NCBI GenBank assembly: GCA_013398275.1
Contig: VZSE01008498.1
Coordinates: forward strand, 329,873 to 393,872
Direction: 5' to 3'
DNA from: Promerops cafer
Lineage: Eukaryota; Chordata; Aves; Passeriformes; Nectariniidae
Length of the DNA stretch: 64,000 bases
A program made the translations under genes and the position numbers. The notes beneath the pieces were generated by a model. That model searched no databases and was not told the origin of the DNA. It saw only the letters and a program-made list of their open reading frames with translations. Below, one piece after another: positions 25,449 through 38,076 of the stretch (positions are counted from its first letter, which is position 1; the number at the start of each line of letters is the position of its first letter).

Positions 25449-25630
25449 GTACTTTGTCCTGGACTTTGAGACGGGGATTCTGCAGTATTTCATGAATGAA
25501 CAAACTAAAAACCAGAGCCCGAAGCCACGAGGGGCCTTGTCCTTAGCTGGAGCTATAATATCGCCCAGTGATGAAGTGCCACACATGTTGGTGGTCTACT
25601 CTGCTAATGGAGAGATGTACAAGTTAAGAG
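25449..25630 (+). CDS. OSBPL10: OSBPL10 internal exon A (PH domain, N-terminal and central part)
   Basis: This 182-bp coding exon encodes 60 full codons (YFVLDFETGILQ... to ...NGEMYKLR) and begins with the last base of a split codon, probably Arg. ORP10 is an oxysterol-binding protein-related protein that moves phosphatidylserine/PI4P at ER contacts with endosomes and Golgi; its PH domain targets the PI4P membrane. Seen in sequence: a pyrimidine-rich acceptor ending CAG just before 25449, and a donor AG|GTACAG at 25631 that matches consensus less well than the other donors here. The residues YFVLDFE.GILQYF and the stretch PHMLVVYSANGEM fit ORP10 better than its paralogue ORP11, which from memory has different residues in the second stretch. 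The loop reads NQSPKPRG where I recall NQKPRG or HQKPRG in mammalian ORPs, suggesting two extra residues. The exon ends in phase 1 and joins the next exon through a split Ala codon. It is probably exon 2 of the gene; exon 1 is not in the window. Confidence 0.95.
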
Positions 25631-27376
25631 GTACAGTGCTGCTCACAGTGCCAGCTGAATTGTTCTTCTCTCCCACTTCTGCATCTCTTCTCTCATGTCT
25701 CATCTCTCTTTTACTTCCCTGTGCTGTCAGAAGGCAGTGGCTATACAGCTCTGTTATTACATAGTATGTTTTAAAACATGGTGGAGGAATAATCTGGAGT
25801 TAAGTACATGTGACTTTACAATGTATAGCCTTTCAGGGCTGGAAGGTACCTCAAGGTGGTTTCTATAATCTGTTACTGTGGCATTTTGATTGAATGCTGT
25901 ATCTTACTTGCTTCCAAAGGAAGAAAAAGCTGCTTTCATTGCTGTCCACTGCATAACATTTGTTTTCTAGTACTGTTCTTCCCTGCCACCATCCTGCAGA
26001 TAATGTGCAGTAATGAATCTGATGATGGGTCAGAGAAGGGAAAAATGCCAGTGAGAGGCTGCTAAGATACTATGTTCTTATCAGTCTTGGAGTAATTGAA
26101 TGCACCTGTAACATAAATTCTTCCCTTCTATTGTTCCCAAGTATAAGAGAGACAATGTAGGGTATATAGCAGTTACTTTGGAATATTTTTAAAAAAAGGA
26201 GGAGAAAAAAATGGCAGTGTTCTGATTTTAAGGTATTTTTCAGTATGGTTGATTGATCATGATGCTTCTAAATCAAGCTAATTTATAAAAAATAAACCGT
26301 ATTTAAAAAACCAAGATACATAATGGAGTGTAATTGAAGTATTCTTAGTTTTATTCTAACTGCAGTTTATCAGTTGTCCAGCAGGGCTGAGCATGCAGGA
26401 GTCCCCTGTGGTGCAGTGTGTTGCTCTTTCATACACAGAACTGAATTCAGAAACAACCAGGGAGGATTTCTGTTAAAATGCTTTGAAAGTTGCACAGCTA
26501 GAAGTCAGGAACACTCGTTTCATTATGCTTTTCCAATCACTTGGAATTATCAAATGCTTACAATATGATGCTTTTAATTTAATGATGTCTGTGAATTTGA
26601 TTAAAATCAGTAAACAATTTTTATGCTGAGTCAATAACCATTAAGATACTCAATAGCAGAGGAAGTTAGAGAAAATATTTACTGAAATTATCAACTCTGT
26701 ATTGCCATTCTTAATGAGGATTCCTGTAGTAGCTGTTTAAAAAAAAAAAAAGCCTCTCTCCTAAACAGACTTACTATATTACACAGGAGCCATCTGAGAG
26801 CAGACAAATTCTTCAGTAATTTTTAAAGCTGCTTTTTAAAGATGTGTGGGGGAAATCGTGATTTTTATTCCTGTGTCTTTAAGTTGCATGTGAATGACAT
26901 GGGTTTAGAGAGAGATTTAGTTGAATTCCATTAAAAGAGAAGCACTTAAGTATCTGGGGAACTGGTAGCTTGTCTGGTAGCTGACTGACAACCTGAGTGT
27001 AGACCTTTTATGGATTTAAATGCTGTAATGTGCAAAGGCCCTTGTCCTTCACAAAGACAGACAAGTAAAACAAAAGTGGATGAAAAATTTTGAACAAAAA
27101 CATCTTCTTGAGGTAGGTAGTTCTGCTTTTGCTAACGTGGAGCAGATAACTATGAAGAAGACTCATAAGCTTATTTCTTCCAACTGGCCTCTTAAGTACA
27201 GGTTTAGATGTGCTGCACTGAAAAACTTAAGTGTACTTATGTGGCATAAATTAGGATTGATACTGCATCCTAATCAATAATTAATCTTTCCCCCTCTGCC
27301 CTGCTCTGTCACCTCTTCTGCAAAAAATAATACTGATTTATGTGTGATCACCTGCATTTTCTTGTTTCTGTTCTAG
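25631..27376 (+). other. OSBPL10: OSBPL10 intron between exons A and B
   Basis: A complete 1746-bp intron with GT at 25631 and AG at 27375-27376, splitting a codon (phase 1). The segment near 25830-25860 has faint similarity to the reverse complement of a CR1 3' end, but too little to call. Otherwise it is AT-rich sequence with short homopolymers (A-run at 26740-26751) and nothing recognised. Confidence 0.9.
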
Positions 27377-27456
27377 CTGCTGATGCAAAGGAGAAACAGT
27401 ACTGGATTACTCAGCTTCGATCCTGTGCCAAACATCACAAGGAAAGTGATTCTAAG
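27377..27456 (+). CDS. OSBPL10: OSBPL10 internal exon B (PH domain C-terminal helix)
   Basis: This 80-bp exon completes the split Ala codon and encodes 26 more residues (ADAKEKQYWITQLRSC through HHKESDSK). This is the C-terminal alpha helix of the PH domain, including the single Trp that is nearly invariant at this place in PH domains. Together with the preceding exon it forms the end of the ORP10 membrane-targeting module. The acceptor is a good pyrimidine tract ending TTCTAG, and the donor is AAG|GTAAAT. The exon ends exactly on a codon boundary (phase 0), which fits the following exon. The ADAKEKQ.W..QLR.CAK pattern agrees with remembered ORP10; ORP11 has a related but different version. 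No stop codon or frameshift is present. It is probably exon 3. Confidence 0.95.
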
Positions 27457-29112
27457 GTAAATAATTAAGAGTGAGAAGTAACTATTGTGTTTTAAGTGGA
27501 GTAGGTGAAGAACAGCATAGCCTGGATGATTGGCTGCTGTAATTAGTGGGTTGATGTTTAGAGGGTTTTGAGTAAATACAGCAAGTTGTAATTTGTCACT
27601 AACTGGAGCGGGCTAAGTCAGTTTGGGTGATCCTAACAAATAACAGTTTTCCTGTTTATAACAAATTAGTGAAGTGCATAGTTAATTGAGTGGCTGAATC
27701 AATCAAATTTACTAATTAATAAATACCGTGTTATGTCCTGATAAATATTTAAAAGTATTAACAAATACAGTTTGATTTAATTTTATGCAATTTAGTGACT
27801 TTTATTATAGGAAGCTTCAGATGTTAGCAGCAGTCAGTCTTCATCTTCTTTACTAAATTGGAAAGAGCTCATCCTATGAAGATGTATGTTATTTACTTCA
27901 CTTTGGAACTCATTGTTCATAATTTTTGTCCTCAAACAGCTAAATATTTTGGGCAGGGAAAAAGACCAACTGTGTAGACTTGAAAGATGGCAAAATTGTG
28001 GGTTGAGGCTGTCTCCGACCTCCAAGTAAAAATTGCATGAATTGTGGTACAAATAAAACCCTTTTTGAAGGAGAATTAAGTAGCTTGAGTATTTCAGTAC
28101 TTTTAAAATTCTTATGTGTTGGAATTCAATATAGTTTTTTTGTGGATGTGGCCCAGTACTACTCAGAAAGGTGCAACTCTACTTGATCAGGGTACTTTCA
28201 CAGTTGCTGTTGATTTGCAGCTCCTGTGCCAGATAGCGATGCCAACTTTTTATACTCAATTGCCATCAAAGAATTACTCCTCAGAATGTTTTCTGGTCAC
28301 TTCTTAAATGCATTTAAATGTTTAGCATCTATAATTTAACTGTAATAAGATGGTGAAACTGCTGTTCAGTATATATGATATCAAAGACTTGTGTAATGGC
28401 ATACTGATTCTTATGCTTCTACAGTCTATTAATTTTCATAATATTTCTTAATATTGGCTTTGTTTTTATTGTTTTCCTGCTTGTGATAAATTATTCTATT
28501 TTAATAGCCAAATCTCATTTAGAATGGCAGTAATTTAGTTGAAACTGATCTTTGTAGAACTGAAGTTGGGATCATATTTCCTCCTTAGGTAAAAACTGTT
28601 GTACTTATTAATAATTTCTGTTCAGAGTACCTTTCCATGTTGAGCTCCTTCAACAAGTATCTACATACTTTGTTCTGAATTAATTAGTATGTGAAGAGAA
28701 AAATCTTGGTGTTACAACAGTGAAAATAAACAGCAATTAGTAGTGGTCCAAAGAAAACAAACAATTTTTTAGAAATTAGCAGGAAGAAAAAGGGATAATA
28801 CTTAGACAGCTCTAACTCTGTCAAATACTTGTAATGAATATTTTTATCAGTCCCCTTCCATTTCTGAAACAAAAAATTGGAGTGGGGAAAATGAAGTACT
28901 TTTCATCATATTTGTTATTTTTCTGTCCAGAATGAAGTCTGTGTGATGAAATTTGACTTCACTGTAGTCTTTTTCTTCTAGTGATGAGAATGGAAAGGGC
29001 AAATCAGTATAGTAAGTGCTCTGCAGTGACTGAATAGGAAGTATTTGCTAGCTGTTAGTAATAATACTGGTATAGGAAGCCTCAAAGAAAAGGAGTTGAA
29101 AACAGGCAAAGC

Positions 29113-29143
29113 AAAAAACAAACAAAACAAAAAAAAACCCCAA
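29113..29143. repeat. A-rich low-complexity tract
   Basis: A-rich sequence interrupted by single C residues and ending in CCCC. It is simple-sequence DNA, with no adjacent retrogene body seen. Confidence 0.8.
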
Positions 29144-30208
29144 AGGACATGAATAGAAAGTGGAGAATATTTTGGGATGCTTTGGATGCTAAAAGTGTTT
29201 ATAGATTAGAAAAGTATTTGAAAAGCAAAATTTTATTAGAAAGTCTTGACTAAATGAGTGGAAGGCTAGTAAATACAAAGACAGTTTTCTGTCACAGAAG
29301 ATCTAAGGCACAACTTTTGGAAACAGGAAGGCTTTAGAATGGGGGGGCATCTCACTGGACTACTTGTATTCTTGCATAGTGACCAACAATGCTGTGGTTT
29401 GCTCCTAGTTCCTATGCTCACTGTGCAAGAAAATAAAAGGATTTCTTTTTATTGGTGGTGGTGGACATAAGTAGCAGAGGAACTAAATGAACGAGTATTT
29501 CAGATATTAGGTAGAGGGTTCTTGCATTTTTCTTAAAGACTGATGAGTTGCAGAAACTTGGCGTAGGAAGTTGGAGTGTAGATGTATTTTGGAATAGATA
29601 TGTTTTAATTAGCTTGAATCTTTTGAGTACTATATAGGAATGCTGAAGAAAACTATTCTTCTTAGTTCTGTGTTACAAATCAGGCTAGGTAACTTTTCAC
29701 TTGAAATGTTTGTTAGTGAAGCACTTTTAATTATCTGCTTTTGTTCGCCACAGAACAAATAGAGAATATCTATCTTCTGTATTTTTAAACTTAACAGTCC
29801 ATAAAATAAAATGTTGGGATTTTATGTGCTTCAGATGAGACCACTGATGACTCTGCTTCTTACTCCAGAAGTGGACTGCACTTGAAGCAATTTTGTGCTT
29901 ACCTGTTCCTAGAAACCTTTCTTGTGACAAGATTTATCTCTTGTTTTTAATATGCTTTTTTCCTTTCCCCCCCTCCTATCTTCTCAGTATTAGAGTATTA
30001 ACTGAGAAGAATATAGGTTTAGCATTTCATATAGTGCTAACTTGAATTTCATCTACAAGTAAGTTTTAAAACTTCTCTCTGCTTTTCTTTAAAAAAGGAA
30101 GGGATCAAAAGCTTGAATACTGCAATAATTAGACTTTGGAGATGAGGTGTCGTTTACAAGGTAACAATCCTTCACAGAAATTCCAGAAACTAGGAAAAAA
30201 AAAAGGCA

Positions 30209-30256
30209 TTTCTATTCTTTTCTTTTCCTTTTCTTTTTTTTTTTTTTCTTTTCCTC
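30209..30256. repeat. Polypyrimidine (T-rich) tract
   Basis: A long C/T tract dominated by T-runs, lying shortly after a run of ten A residues near 30195. It is low-complexity sequence inside the intron. It could mimic a splice-acceptor pyrimidine tract, but no coding exon follows. Confidence 0.8.
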
Positions 30257-31533
30257 AAAGTTTCTTACTTCATATCCACTGCTTGGTAGGAGGTAAGAGA
30301 AGCAAGAGCTGCTTCATTTCTTTGTGATGTTTTTTTTCTTTCTCTTGTAGATGATAGTACTTTATTCTAAATGATTATTAGCATGGGAGTAGAAACATAC
30401 TCCTTAAAATATTTTAAATTTACATAAAATAGCATTCTGCTATTTTTAGCCACCTTACTGTTTCAGGTTAGAGTCTGGAATTACATAGAAAGGTCTTTAA
30501 TGACACAGAGATGGATATATGTGTGACTTACTTTTGCATAATCAAAGACTTCACAAAAATCTGTATTTTTGGGTTTTGTTAAAATAGCTCTACCGTTGAT
30601 AGGACAGTCATGATGTGATTTGTTATTCTGCTGGCAGCAGGGCTGGATCTCTTTATTCCTTCCTTTCTGTATACTTTAAGGGCTGTAGTAAGTGAAAACT
30701 GTAAGTTATCTGTCTCTCATCGTGCTGTTACGAAGAAGCAGATAATCCTGTGTTCTGAGATTCTGGAGTTTGAACAGAATCCAAGCTCTGTCTCTGCTGG
30801 GAACAGCATCTGGAAAGCTGGAATCTGAGTGTTTGCTCCCAGCTTCTTCTGCAGCTTAAATTCACCTTTTTCACAGGAATACTGAGATGCAGAAATTTCT
30901 AGTTGTTCGTTGGGAGTCATACACTTGAATGAGGTAGAATGGGAAGTGAAAAATATGGAGTGAGGGACGTATTTTATGTTATGCAAGTAGGATATAGTTT
31001 AAATGTGAAAAAAAATAATAATGGGATAACCAGGCAAGCAGTGGGAAGGTTCCCAGGAATACCAGCGAAGTAACTTAGTGACAGGTCATTCATACTGGAG
31101 AGAGAATGTATTTTTAAAATCTTGAGTAGGTATTATTGGAAGGGAATTTATAGAAAAATGCGATAATTTGGAGGATGTTCTTCAAAGCTGAAGCTGTGTC
31201 ACTGTTTGTGTGAAATACCCAGAGAAGAGCAGTCCTTCTTGCTGCACTGGATCTAGATCAGCATTAGTTTCCTTTCTTTTTCACAGCTACTGCTTGCTTC
31301 AAAATGTTACTGCATGACTTGCTGTCGTGACTGTTTTTAAAGCTGGGGATTGGAGTGGTGGAGGAAATTAAATAGAGAAGTGATTGAAAAAAGAAAGAAA
31401 AACTTGTATACTAAACACTAAATTTAATTGTGTCCTAATGAATAGTCCAAAGGTGAGCGGTACAGTTAATGAGTGGATGTAACACAAGCTAAGTCTCTGA
31501 CTTTGTTTTAATTAAATTTTACTTGGTAGTGAT

Positions 31534-31571
31534 AAAAAAAAAAAAAAAACCAAAAAAAACCAAAACCAAAC
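31534..31571. repeat. Poly-A tract with CC interruptions
   Basis: A run of about 16 A residues is followed by repeated A-runs separated by CC. A similar pattern recurs at 60214-60247. It is treated as simple repeat. Confidence 0.85.
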
Positions 31572-33340
31572 AGTGAAAGAGAAGTGTTCTCTGGCAAATA
31601 ATTCCCATGCTGTTAGATAGTCTTAATGTTCTAGGTATTCCCAAACAAGTCTCATTTCACTTAATTACAGATTGTTCAACCTCCATAAGTGCCAAATCAC
31701 CTCTATTGGAAGAAATCTATGTCTGGATAGAAATGCTGGTTCTTTTAGACTATTCTAAGTGAATATTTTGTATAAGCTTTAATTAAAGCATTAGTTAAAT
31801 TTGAATTCAGTGATATAAAATGCTTTCAAGAAGGAGTAGGCTTATGCATAATTTCTGTGGTAACTTCCAAGAATAATTTTGTACCCAGAAATTGTCACAA
31901 GCTTTTTCGTTCTTCCATTTCGTACTCCATTTTTCTTGACTGTTTAGTGATGGTGGCTAAAGCACTACTGAAAAGAATCAAAGGTTTTTAAACCAGCTCT
32001 TAATGCCAGTTTGTGGATTGGTTGCTGGATTTGCATATAACCCTTGTATATCTCAGTGTGTCTGTATCAGGAATGTGACAGGGAACAGAACCTTTATCTT
32101 GTGAAGCCACTTCTGTGCTCATATGGTAACTTTCAGCTTAGATCTGTGTTAGATTAAGGAGACAGACTCTCCGTTGTTGTAGCTTTTGGTTTTCAGCTGC
32201 ACAGTGAGCTAGCTGCTTAAAATTGGATGGTGTAGATTCATCTTTAAGCTGAAATCATTTGCTGATTCCTTGCAGCTGTAAATTGCAGTCCAATTCCCTT
32301 CCTTCTGCTGCCACCTTTTGTGTGGGTTTTGTCATGTTTCCAGTTCTGTGTTGGCTTGGGCATCAGAAGTAGAAAAAATGGCTTCCTACTAAAAAGAACT
32401 TAGCTCTCTGACCAGCTCTCTGAGGAACATTAGTCTCTGTCTCTGGTTCTCTACTTGCTTACCTCCCTGGAGTAATGGTGGGGGAAAAAAAGGCCAAACC
32501 TGCCCCTTTCAAGTGTCAGCTGCAGTAGCAGTTTGGCTCTAATGTGAAACAGCACCTGCAGTAGTGCCTCAAACTTAACACTTTTATCAAATTGTAATGA
32601 GGCAGATGTGTGATTTTTCTCCACAGCTGGAAGAACAACTATCATAGATCTTTGGTTTTATCAGGTTTCTTCTTGCCTTAATAATGAATGGCCACAGAGA
32701 TACCTTTACATTTCTAAATGGATCGTTGGCTGTGTATTTTTAATATTTGTGTGAGAACTTTTCATAAAGCCAAATTAGTGAAAATTCCAAGTCCTTTTCA
32801 GGGTTGTTTTGGTTCTTCTGTGCATGTCAAATTGCTTTGCCTTTTGAGCTTCACTTTTCATTCTGTGTTGGTATGCTTGTCTGCTTCCTCTTCTCATCCC
32901 TGACCTACAGAAGTCAACTATAGAATGGCACTTGTAATTAAAACATGCACTGAAATCCTTACAGTAGTGAGGCTGAGAGGGAAGCAGTGCTTGGCTGTTG
33001 ATAGGTCTGTGTTTGACATATTTTTTCCTCCCTTTGGAAGCTTGATGGAAATAAGAGTTGCTCACTGCTTCTAAAATCCTTCTACAGAAATGGAAGAAAA
33101 TCAGTTTAGGATTGAACATGCTCAAATGATTCTTGATGAAGAAAAGATTTTATGATAGAATGATTATCATAGTCTCATGCTTAAAAAGAAAGACATATAT
33201 TGCCTTACTGAAGATGATGAAGCACTATGATATTCTATCAGAAAAGTTAGTACCATAGATGGTCCTTGACAGAAATGTGCAAAACATCATAAGCTGGTCC
33301 CTTTGCAGTGCTGAAGTTTGGATGTTATGTAGATTCTGTC

Positions 33341-33348
33341 ATTTGCAT
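33341..33348. promoter_or_regulatory. POU octamer ATTTGCAT
   Basis: An exact match to the octamer recognised by POU-family factors, in an AT-rich intronic context. It is a candidate site only; chance occurrence is plausible. Confidence 0.2.
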
Positions 33349-34259
33349 TTTAATATTTGTGAATGATTATAATATAAATGAAGCAGAACTGTGTCTACGT
33401 TTATCTTTTATCAGTGTTTGTTTACTTAGGATACATTGGAAAAGAAGTAGATGGGAATTAAAACACTGAATGGTGGTGTCTCAAAATTGTAATTACTTTC
33501 TGATAGCGTGTGACTTCCTATAGCTCTAAAGCTGCATGCAGGGATTGGTTTTCTGTGCTGTATATATGCAGAGGAGTAAAGGAGTGTCATTTTGGTAATT
33601 ATTATTCTGAGAGAAACATCTGTGGCACAGTGCCTGTGAAAATGATGATTATCACCATAAGCAGATATGACAATTCACTTCAGAAATTATTTTATTGATC
33701 TCTGGAACATTGCATTTACTTTCCAAAATAAACAAAATTGTTTGCTTCTCGTAAATGGTGAAAAACACTTCAGCTTCTTTGTGAACAGGAAGGGCAATCT
33801 CCTGGGAGAATGAGTCATGAAAACATTAGTATAGTTTGAACTTACTGTTCTGCAATACCATTATTTTAATTGTTAGGATTTTTGATATCCAAATGGAAAC
33901 ATTCATTATACTGCTTTTTTATCTTGGGGATTGACAGGGTATTAAAATAAAAATCTTAACCCAAATCTGTTTTAGCTAAGCATACTTTAGCTAGCTTTAG
34001 GTCATAAAACCCATATGAATGCAAGTTACAAATTAATCTTTTATTAGCTTCTTTATTATTCTTTTATTGGTTTCATTTTATTAGCAGGTGAAATGTTGGT
34101 GCAATGGGAAAGTGTAGCCTCAGGAACGAAAATTTTCAGTCCTTTGGGGATGCTTCAGCCTGTGGATTTCTTGACTCATTATTGGCACTATGCATTACTA
34201 ATAGTTGAAGAGCTTACATCTTCCTTTCATCAGACTTTTCGCTGTCTTTTTATTTATTT

Positions 34260-34470
34260 AGTTGCAAGCCAGAAAGCAGCGAGACCAAAGAAAATTATGT
34301 ATGATAATAATTAGAGGGGCAGATCAGTCATACGAGCAGTGCCGGGGGAAGAGCGGGAGATTAGGCATAAAGGCCCATCAGTTACTGTCACTGCTTTGAT
34401 TTCCTGTGAGAGTGACTTTAATGGCTGTTGTAGTATGATTTATAATTAGAGTGCTTTTAGCAGTGGAAAA
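34260..34470. promoter_or_regulatory. Candidate conserved non-coding element with homeodomain-type cores
   Basis: This block contains TAATTA-type cores on both sides (near 34308 and 34443), a CpG-containing and more GC-rich middle (about 34333-34360), and balanced motif-dense sequence unlike the low-complexity intron around it. It resembles developmental enhancers in intronic DNA. That is pattern recognition, not proof. Confidence 0.25.
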
Positions 34471-37400
34471 CTTCGCATAGGTTTTCAAATTTTAACAGAA
34501 ATGGAAAGTTCTGATTTTTGCACAGCTGTGTGTCAATGCAAAAGGGATGCTTGTCATTCCCAGTGTTTAATCTCAAGAAATTCTGAAAAAGAGGAGTCAA
34601 GTATTTGGCTGGGACATAGGTGTTGACAATGTGCTGTAAAATTCAAAAGTGCCTGAGGGGCTCAGTGTGCAGTTCCTGGAGAGTCCTATTCTGGCAGTGA
34701 CAGGAAGAAGCTGTCAGAAGGAATTGGATGCTTCCCCCACTTTCTTGGATGCAGCAGGCATGGTGCTCTGCTGCTGTTCTCTTTGGCAGTGGAGGACTAG
34801 AGTCCAACTTGAAAAGGTTTTGAGTGGTTGTAAAAACTGCCTCCTGCAGACATTCACATGCGTACTGGCTGTGACTGATTTTGCAAGTTTTAAGTTGACA
34901 ATTTTTATGTTTGTCACTGGGCCTTGCCTAGAGATAGCTTCATGGGTCCTGGTGCTGACCTCATTTAAAGTTTGTATGTTACAGCTGCCCTCTAAAGAAT
35001 AATACCAAATTTAGGTGCTGGAGTATTTGCATTGTGGGCTGGTGGAATTTTCTGGCACATTGTTTGGAAATGTTGGGTCACTATAGATGGATGAACGGTA
35101 TAAAGGGACAGAAAACAAAGAGGTGAGGAGAGCTTGCTTGTGTACCTGTAGGAGCTGATCATGGACAATGTATTTAGCTCTGATACTTGGCACAGACCAT
35201 GCATGTGCAAATTCCAGATTGCCAGTCTCCCTGACTGGATGAGCTATGTAGGATTGGTGACTCTTCTGTGCTGCAAGGGGATGCAGAGGGTTCTAGGAGA
35301 CTCACTGGCAGAGGTGATCTCTCCCTGGAGATCACTAAGCTCCATGCCTTGCCCTACAGCAGAGCTGAGTGTCAGGCACACCAGGCAGTGGATCATGGGC
35401 AGCCCTTGCCAGGCTGTGTACTTGTGTATGTAGAGACTTGGGTTTACCTGGTGTGCCTATAGCAGGGCAGCCTAATTGAGCACCACCCGCTACCAAAACT
35501 AGAGGTGGGCTGTTTTTTCTGATATTTCTCTCCTGCTCCACTGATCCCAAACTCCATGCCCTAAATGACTGTTCACCAGAAGTCGCTGAGCTGCCACATA
35601 CCTTGGCAAAACTTAGGAAAAGCCATCTTAAATGCACTGTGGTCCCACAGTCTGAACCAGTGCATGGATTTTTCCATATATGTTTTGTGTTAATTTTTGT
35701 TATGTGCAGATCTATAGCTCTCCCTCAAGAAAATCAAAACACAGTAAAACTTTACCTCAAAGGGAATATTGTTTTCTTTTAAGTGAAACTAATGGGAAAA
35801 CTCACTGTTTTACATTGCTGCTGTTTGTCTGAATCTTAGGATCTCTTTAGCTGTATGGAAGTAGCAGCTATGTATTTTTATTATTGGGATAGTATGATAC
35901 TAAAATGTCAGTGAATCTCGAAAGATTTCATTCTAAAACAAAAATAACTTATATTAACCTAAAAGGGAAGTTGATTTTTCAATTAAAAAAATAAAACTAT
36001 CTTGTTCTTCCTCTATACCCTAAATTTAGCTAAAAAGGTATTCTGATACTAGTCAGTTTGAAAAACAAACATTAGTGAAGCAGATTCTGCTCTTATATAC
36101 TAGGAATACCCTTTTTCTGTGGAATATATGTTTGAAAAAGGAAATTCAGTTTCCCTCATCCCTTCTTTCTCCCACATACTTTTTCCTCTGGCTCTTATTT
36201 TAATTGTAGTTATGTATAAGCCATGCTCTTTCAAATGGAAGATGAATTATAAGCCTGGCAACCTTCTGTGCCCTTCTGACAAATTACACCTCGTGCTGCT
36301 TTTTTGCCTTAGAGTCAAATCTGGTTTTAATGCAATTGTGATTTATCAGCCAGGGTGGATAATTTTTGCAAAGATGCTTATTATTGTAATCTTATTTGCC
36401 TTGGTAGCAAAGAATATATTCATTTCAAAAACAGTCAGACCATCATTCTTGGAAGCCTTTGTCAATGTTAAGTCTAGACCAATGGAATAATAATTATTTC
36501 TATGAAATAATTTCTATTTCTGTTTTTAGTAGCTCTTTGCACGCTGGCAATGTGATAACCAATTTTTTAAACCTTGATAAATTCTAAAGTCTAGTTTTGT
36601 GTGGCGGTGGCAGAGGGATTGTGTTACTTATTTCACTCCTCCTTGGCAGTGCCAAATAATCTGCCTTGTCCTTTATAGTCAGTGTGGTGGTAACATGATG
36701 CCTGACTTTAATTGCAGTGCTAGTTGGAACCTGTTCACCTTGGTTTGAAGATTACCACAGAATTGCAAAAAGTGACATGTAAGGTACAAGAAGAGAGATT
36801 GTACCCAAGGAATACCTTTGTGAACTCACCAGCAGGCTCAGGGGAAGTACCTCGTGTTAATGGTGACTGTCTTAGCAATGTTGTAGGTTGCCATTGTTAT
36901 TTGTGCAGGTTTTGAAGGAGACTTGGAAAGGTGTTTTACTCACTGTCCTTAAGTGCTACTTAATGTTACTCTCTGAATTGGTTTGTTTCATGAGGTAAAA
37001 GTTAACTCTGTTTCAGTTTTAACCTTACAGATGCAATCAACGGTTCAAATAGAAGGAAAAAACTTTTCTATATTGCACTTTTATATATGATTTCCCATGG
37101 TGATCTGGTGCCCATCTGAGCTTGATTGAGAATTGGTGTCCTACAGACCTCCAGGATAACTTGTGTTTGAGATCTGCGGAGAGCAAACTGAGATAGCAAC
37201 TCTGACAGATGGTTAGATAAAAACTGAATGTCCTGACTGATTTTATAGATTGTATGTTAAACGTATTTCTGCTGCGGATACCATTGGAGATCTATTTCTG
37301 GCCTTTTTTCTATATTGGATTTTTCCCAAGCTTACTCCAAAATGTATTGATTTCTTTAAGACATGTTTTGTTTCAAATGTTAATGTTTAATTGATGTGTG

Positions 37401-37884
37401 GATTGGCCTTGCCAAAACTGCACCTCCTCTAATGTTGAAAACAATAGTACACTTTTTCAGAAGTTCATCAAATGAAAGTGTTAAGATTTTTTTCTTCCTT
37501 GCTGTTCACACCGGTTTGGTGAATTGTAGGTCAATCGTTTCATAAAAAATATTTGTGTTGGCATTGTTGTTAGTCTGTCTGCAAAATCTTTCCTAAACTT
37601 TCTTAAAAAGTAGGATTGTAAGAACTAAGCAGCATATTATTATGTAAGAATTTGTGAAGACTTTTGTAAAGACCAATTTGAGGCAAGCCAAGAAACAAAG
37701 GCAATAGCTCTAACGTTTCCAAGAACATGTCCTGAGGCATACATATGGTTCAGAAGGGATAAATCAGTTACACCTCCAGATTTAGGTTTGTGAGAAAAGT
37801 AGAACAATACAAACGTAGAGCCTGAATTGTACATTTTTACTTGTTTAAAGGTTGCTAATACCACAATCCTATTGCTTGTTCTAG

Positions 37885-38076
37885 AGCATCTCATCCTCAC
37901 GAAGTAGAAGCTCATCCCTGCTGCCGCCTGGGACAGTTAATTCTGCATCTCCCAGTGGCCAGAAATACATGAATCAAAGTGGGCCAACTGTTGTAACCAT
38001 CACACATCACAAATCACCTGCAGCTGCTCGAAGAGCAAAGAGCCAGAGATCTGGACAACTCCATGAAGTCAGAGAG
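37885..38076 (+). CDS. OSBPL10: OSBPL10 internal exon C (Ser/Arg-rich, basic linker)
   Basis: This 192-bp exon of 64 complete codons links the PH domain to the helical region. It starts SISSSRSRSSSLLPPG, a Ser/Arg-rich segment with several possible phosphorylation sites. It continues through a polar stretch (NSASPSGQKYMNQSG) to the well conserved VVTITHHKSPAAARRAK and ends GQLHEVRE. The VTITHHKSPAAARRAKSQ..GQLHEVRE block is what I recall of ORP10 and is the strongest identifier in this exon; the preceding Ser-rich part is expected to diverge. The acceptor is TTGTTCTAG before 37885, and the donor GAG|GTAAGA is the strongest of the four. Both ends are phase 0. A second AG lies two bases downstream of the chosen acceptor, but its use would break the frame. 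It is probably exon 4. Confidence 0.93.

Larger units (their letters stand above)
27457..37884 (+). other. OSBPL10: OSBPL10 intron between exons B and C
   Basis: A complete 10,428-bp phase-0 intron with GT at 27457 and AG at 37883-37884. It holds A-rich tracts with C interruptions (29113-29143, 31534-31571), a pyrimidine tract (30209-30256), a POU octamer ATTTGCAT at 33341-33348 and a candidate conserved non-coding element at about 34260-34470. No gene or defined transposable element is recognised. Confidence 0.9.

Noticed and set aside
25830..25870. Possible reverse-oriented CR1 3' end (GGCTGGAAGGTACCTC)
   Set aside because: Only a short match, and the expected following CR1 sequence is not recognisable.
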